A stretch of DNA of 45,995 bases from Microcella sp. (lineage in GTDB: Bacteria; Actinomycetota; Actinomycetes; Actinomycetales; Microbacteriaceae). Below, piece by piece: positions 43,571-45,995 of the stretch. The stretch's first letter is position 1. Each line of letters opens with the position of its first letter. Under the pieces are notes generated by a model, which was not told where the DNA came from, did not search any database, and was given only the letters and a program-made list of their open reading frames with translations. Location: positions 1-45,995 of the forward strand of contig NZ_JAUSMI010000141.1 in NCBI RefSeq assembly GCF_030645145.1, given 5' to 3'. A program made the translations under genes and the position numbers.

Positions 43571-45247
43571 TCAGGCGACGATGACGACCGGCACGATCAT
43601 GGGCCGGCGGCGGTGCTGCGTGTTGACCCAGCGACCCACGACGCGGCGCACGACCTGGCTGAACACGTGGCTGTCGCGCGTGCCGTTCTCGGCCGCCTCC
43701 GTGAGCGCCTTCTCGATCTGCGGGATGACCGCGTCGAACACGCTGTCGTCGGGGGCGAACCCGCGGGCGTGCAGCTCGGGGCCGACGACGACACGGCCGG
43801 TCTGAGCATCCACCGCCACGAAGATGGAGATGAAGCCCTCCTCGGCGAGGATGCGGCGGTCCTTGAGATCGGCGTCGGTGATCTGGCCGACCGTCGAGCC
43901 GTCGACGTACACCTCGCCCAGATCGAGCTGGCCGACGATGCGGGCGACGCCGTCGCGCAGGTCGACGATCGTGCCGTTCTCGGCGAGGATCGTGCGCTCC
44001 TCGGCGATGCCGGTCTCGATCGCGAGCTGCTGGTTCGCGTAGAGGTGGCGCGCCTCGCCGTGAACGGGCATGACGTTCTTCGGGCGGACGATGTTGTAGC
44101 AGTAGAGCAGCTCGCCCGCGGCCGCGTGTCCCGAGACGTGCACCTTGGCGTTGCCCTTGTGCACCACGGTCGCGCCGAGCGAGATGAGGCCGTTGATGAC
44201 GCGGTAGACGGCGTTCTCATTGCCCGGGATGAGACTCGACGCGAGGATGACCGTGTCGCCCTTGCCGACCTCCACCTGGTGGTCGAGATTCGCCATGCGC
44301 GCGAGCACCGCCATCGGCTCGCCCTGCGACCCGGTCGACATGTAGACGATCTGGTCGTCGGGCAGGTTGGCTGCCTTCTTGTAATCGATGAGGATGCCCT
44401 CCGGCACCTTCAGATAGCCGAGCTCGGCCGCGATGCCCATGTTGCGGACCATGCTCCGACCCATGAGGGCGACCTTGCGGCCGTTCGCGGCCGCGGCGTC
44501 GAGCACCTGCTGGACGCGGTGCACGTGGCTGGAGAAGCTCGCGACGATGACGCGACGAGGGGCCTTGGCGATGACGGTCTCGAGCACCGCGCCGATGTCG
44601 CGCTCCCTCGGGGTGAAGCCGGGGACATCCGCATTCGTGGAGTCGGTCATGAACAGGTCGATGCCGGCCTCGCCGAGGCGGGCGAACGCGCGCAGGTCGG
44701 TGATGCGGCCGTCCATCGGCAGCTGGTCCATCTTGAAGTCGCCCGTGTGCAGCACGGTGCCCGCGACGGTGCGGATCGCGACGGCGAGCGCGTCGGGGAT
44801 CGAGTGGTTGACAGCGACGAACTCGAGGTCGAAGGGGCCGAGCTTCTCCTGCTGGCCCTCCTTGACGGTGAGCGTGTACGGCTGGATGCGGTGCTCCTTG
44901 AGCTTCGCCTCGATGAGGGCGAGCGTGAGCGTCGAGCCGATGAGGGGGATGTCGTTGCGCAGCCGCAGGAGGTACGGAACGGCGCCGATGTGGTCCTCGT
45001 GGCCGTGCGTCAGGACGACGCCGAGGACGTCGTCGAGGCGCTCGCGGATGGGCGAGAAGTCGGGGAGGATCAGGTCGACGCCCGGCTGGTGCTCCTCGGG
45101 GAAGAGCACGCCGCAGTCGACGATGAGCAGCTTTCCGTCGATCTCGAAGACGGCCATGTTGCGGCCGACCTCGCCGAGCCCGCCGAGCGGCGTGACGCGG
45201 AGGGTTCCGGGTTCGAGGGCGGGGGCATCTTCGATGGCATGGGGCAC
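43571..45247 (-). CDS. rnj: ribonuclease J
   Basis: Metallo-beta-lactamase/beta-CASP RNase with 5'-3' exonuclease and endonuclease activity in RNA maturation and decay. 558 residues: LRVTPLGGLGEVGRNMAVFE at the start, metal motif LTHGHEDHIGAVPYL near residue 79, the beta-CASP region with STGSQGEPMAVLARMA near 330, SGHAAAGELLYCYNIVRPKNVMPVHGE near 385-411, and the C-terminal domain. The GTG at 45247 is used because GAGG lies 7 nt upstream; an in-frame longer reading has no conservation. It follows dapA with 76 nt between. Confidence 0.96.
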   Translation of the reverse strand: MPHAIEDAPALEPGTLRVTPLGGLGEVGRNMAVFEIDGKLLIVDCGVLFPEEHQPGVDLILPDFSPIRERLDDVLGVVLTHGHEDHIGAVPYLLRLRNDIPLIGSTLTLALIEAKLKEHRIQPYTLTVKEGQQEKLGPFDLEFVAVNHSIPDALAVAIRTVAGTVLHTGDFKMDQLPMDGRITDLRAFARLGEAGIDLFMTDSTNADVPGFTPRERDIGAVLETVIAKAPRRVIVASFSSHVHRVQQVLDAAAANGRKVALMGRSMVRNMGIAAELGYLKVPEGILIDYKKAANLPDDQIVYMSTGSQGEPMAVLARMANLDHQVEVGKGDTVILASSLIPGNENAVYRVINGLISLGATVVHKGNAKVHVSGHAAAGELLYCYNIVRPKNVMPVHGEARHLYANQQLAIETGIAEERTILAENGTIVDLRDGVARIVGQLDLGEVYVDGSTVGQITDADLKDRRILAEEGFISIFVAVDAQTGRVVVGPELHARGFAPDDSVFDAVIPQIEKALTEAAENGTRDSHVFSQVVRRVVGRWVNTQHRRRPMIVPVVIVA

Positions 45248-45270
45248 GGGTGGACCTCGTATCTGTTGGC

Positions 45271-45312
45271 GAGGCCCGGGCGGGCCTCTTCGTGGCGGGG
45301 CCTCGCGCCCCG
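45271..45312 (-). other. two hairpins between dapA and rnj
   Basis: GAGGCCC/GGGCCTC (45271-45277 with 45282-45288) and CGGGGC/GCCCCG (45296-45301 with 45307-45312) lie in the 76-bp gap. Neither is followed by a T run. They could weaken read-through from dapA or act as processing signals. Confidence 0.4.
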
Positions 45313-45323
45313 GGATGACGCTG

Positions 45324-45995
45324 TTATCGGGTGGTGCCGGCCACCTTGGGCAGGGCACCGCCGGCCGCCGCATTGCGGTCGGGTCGGAAGGTTCGCAGGT
45401 CGACGCCGTCGATGTCGCGCACGAGCGCCATCTCGTCCTCGATGATCGCCGCCTCGTGATCCTCGGGGCCGACGAGCGGCAGGCGCACGCGGGGCGACCC
45501 GATGCGGCCGAGCCCGTGGAGCACGTACTTCGTCGCGACCGTGCCGGGCACGTGCGTCATGAGCGCGCGCACGAGGGGCTCGAGCCGCTGGTGCTCGGCC
45601 GTCGCCGTCGCGAGGTCGTTCGCGTTGACGGCGTTGACGATCGCGCGGTAGCTCGCCGGGGCGACGTTCGCGGTGACGCCGATGAGCCCCGTGCCTCCGA
45701 TCGCGAGCGTGGGCAGTACGTTGGCGTCGTCGCCGGCGAAGTACATCAGGTCGGTCTGGTTCATGACCCGGCTGACCTCGCTCAGGTCGCCCTTCGCGTC
45801 CTTGACGGCGAGGATGTTCGGGTGCTTCGCGGCGCGGAGGATCGTCTCGTACTTAATCTCGATGCCCGCACGACCGGGGATGTCGTAGAGGATCACCGGG
45901 AGGTCGGTCGCGTCGGCGATCATGCGGAAGTGCGTGAGCACGCCCGCCTGGGTCGGCTTGTTGTAGTAGGGCGTGACGATCATGACGCCGTCGGC
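45324..45995 (-). CDS. dapA: 4-hydroxy-tetrahydrodipicolinate synthase (5' end beyond window)
   Basis: Condenses pyruvate with aspartate semialdehyde in the lysine/diaminopimelate pathway. Only the C-terminal 223 residues are here; the frame is open to the right edge. Visible are MIVTPYYNKPTQAGV, the active-site Tyr in VILYDIPGRAG, the Schiff-base Lys in ILAVKDAKGDLSEV, and FAGDDANVLPTLAIGGTGLIGV. The usual dapA-rnj order of actinobacteria is kept. Confidence 0.95.
   Translation of the reverse strand, partial: ADGVMIVTPYYNKPTQAGVLTHFRMIADATDLPVILYDIPGRAGIEIKYETILRAAKHPNILAVKDAKGDLSEVSRVMNQTDLMYFAGDDANVLPTLAIGGTGLIGVTANVAPASYRAIVNAVNANDLATATAEHQRLEPLVRALMTHVPGTVATKYVLHGLGRIGSPRVRLPLVGPEDHEAAIIEDEMALVRDIDGVDLRTFRPDRNAAAGGALPKVAGTTR

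Noticed and set aside
43145-45445. 766-codon open frame on the plus strand opposite rnj
   Set aside because: It is antisense to the conserved rnj and lipoprotein genes, has an Arg/Asp/Val-biased composition typical of high-GC shadow frames, and matches no family.

Overview
This is a GC-rich actinobacterial chromosome segment. Gene order and protein sequences fit the family Microbacteriaceae (argCJBDF-H, pheST, gluABCD, infC-rpmI-rplT, priA-hisHBC, lexA divergent from a LysM gene, hflX, dapF-miaAB-recX-recA-DUF3046-clgR-cinA-pgsA-ftsK, rnj, dapA). I cannot name the genus. There is no insertion sequence, prophage, CRISPR array or tRNA. It is a conserved core block, and nearly every gene lies on the minus strand.

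Left end (1-2450): positions 1-250 are the AT-richer leader of a minus-strand rRNA operon whose 16S gene lies just outside the window, with two tandem promoters at 254-371. A HEAT-repeat gene diverging from it is broken by two frame changes. tyrS follows. A divergent plus-strand pair, a SatD-family regulator and a small membrane protein (2449-3653), is preceded by a 29-bp-spaced pair of operator-like repeats.

Metabolic block (3693-18200, minus): argC-J-B-D-F-H is a tightly overlapping operon ending in a 3-methyladenine DNA glycosylase gene; argR and argG are absent from it. pheS-pheT and a glutamate-type ABC importer (gluA-B-C-D, with a strong hairpin between gluB and gluC) complete the block.

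Translation and signalling (18403-24634): infC-rpmI-rplT has an AUC-initiated IF3 gene behind a long structured leader. It is followed by a TrmH-family rRNA methyltransferase gene and a three-gene unit of response regulator, sensor kinase and orphan TAXI-type binding lipoprotein. A DUF1844 gene diverges from infC.

Histidine and SOS block (24639-37883): sseB-like, priA, hisH, hisB and hisC; then a LysM gene and lexA sharing a control region with three LexA boxes; hflX, an RsmC-like methyltransferase gene, dapF, miaA, miaB, recX (with an unusual Gly-Phe-Gly-Ser-Arg tail) and recA under its own LexA box. The last third holds DUF3046, clgR, cinA, pgsA, ftsK, a putative lipoprotein gene, rnj and a 5'-truncated dapA.

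A window-wide feature is that many promoters have a TANNNT -10 element ending 6-8 nt before the start codon, which predicts leaderless mRNAs for tyrS, argC, pheS, trmH, hisC, hflX, the rsmC-like gene, dapF, DUF3046, ftsK and the lipoprotein gene. The most interesting candidates for new biology are the SatD/membrane pair with its repeats, the infC leader, the RecX tail, the TAXI two-component unit and the LexA-controlled LysM gene.
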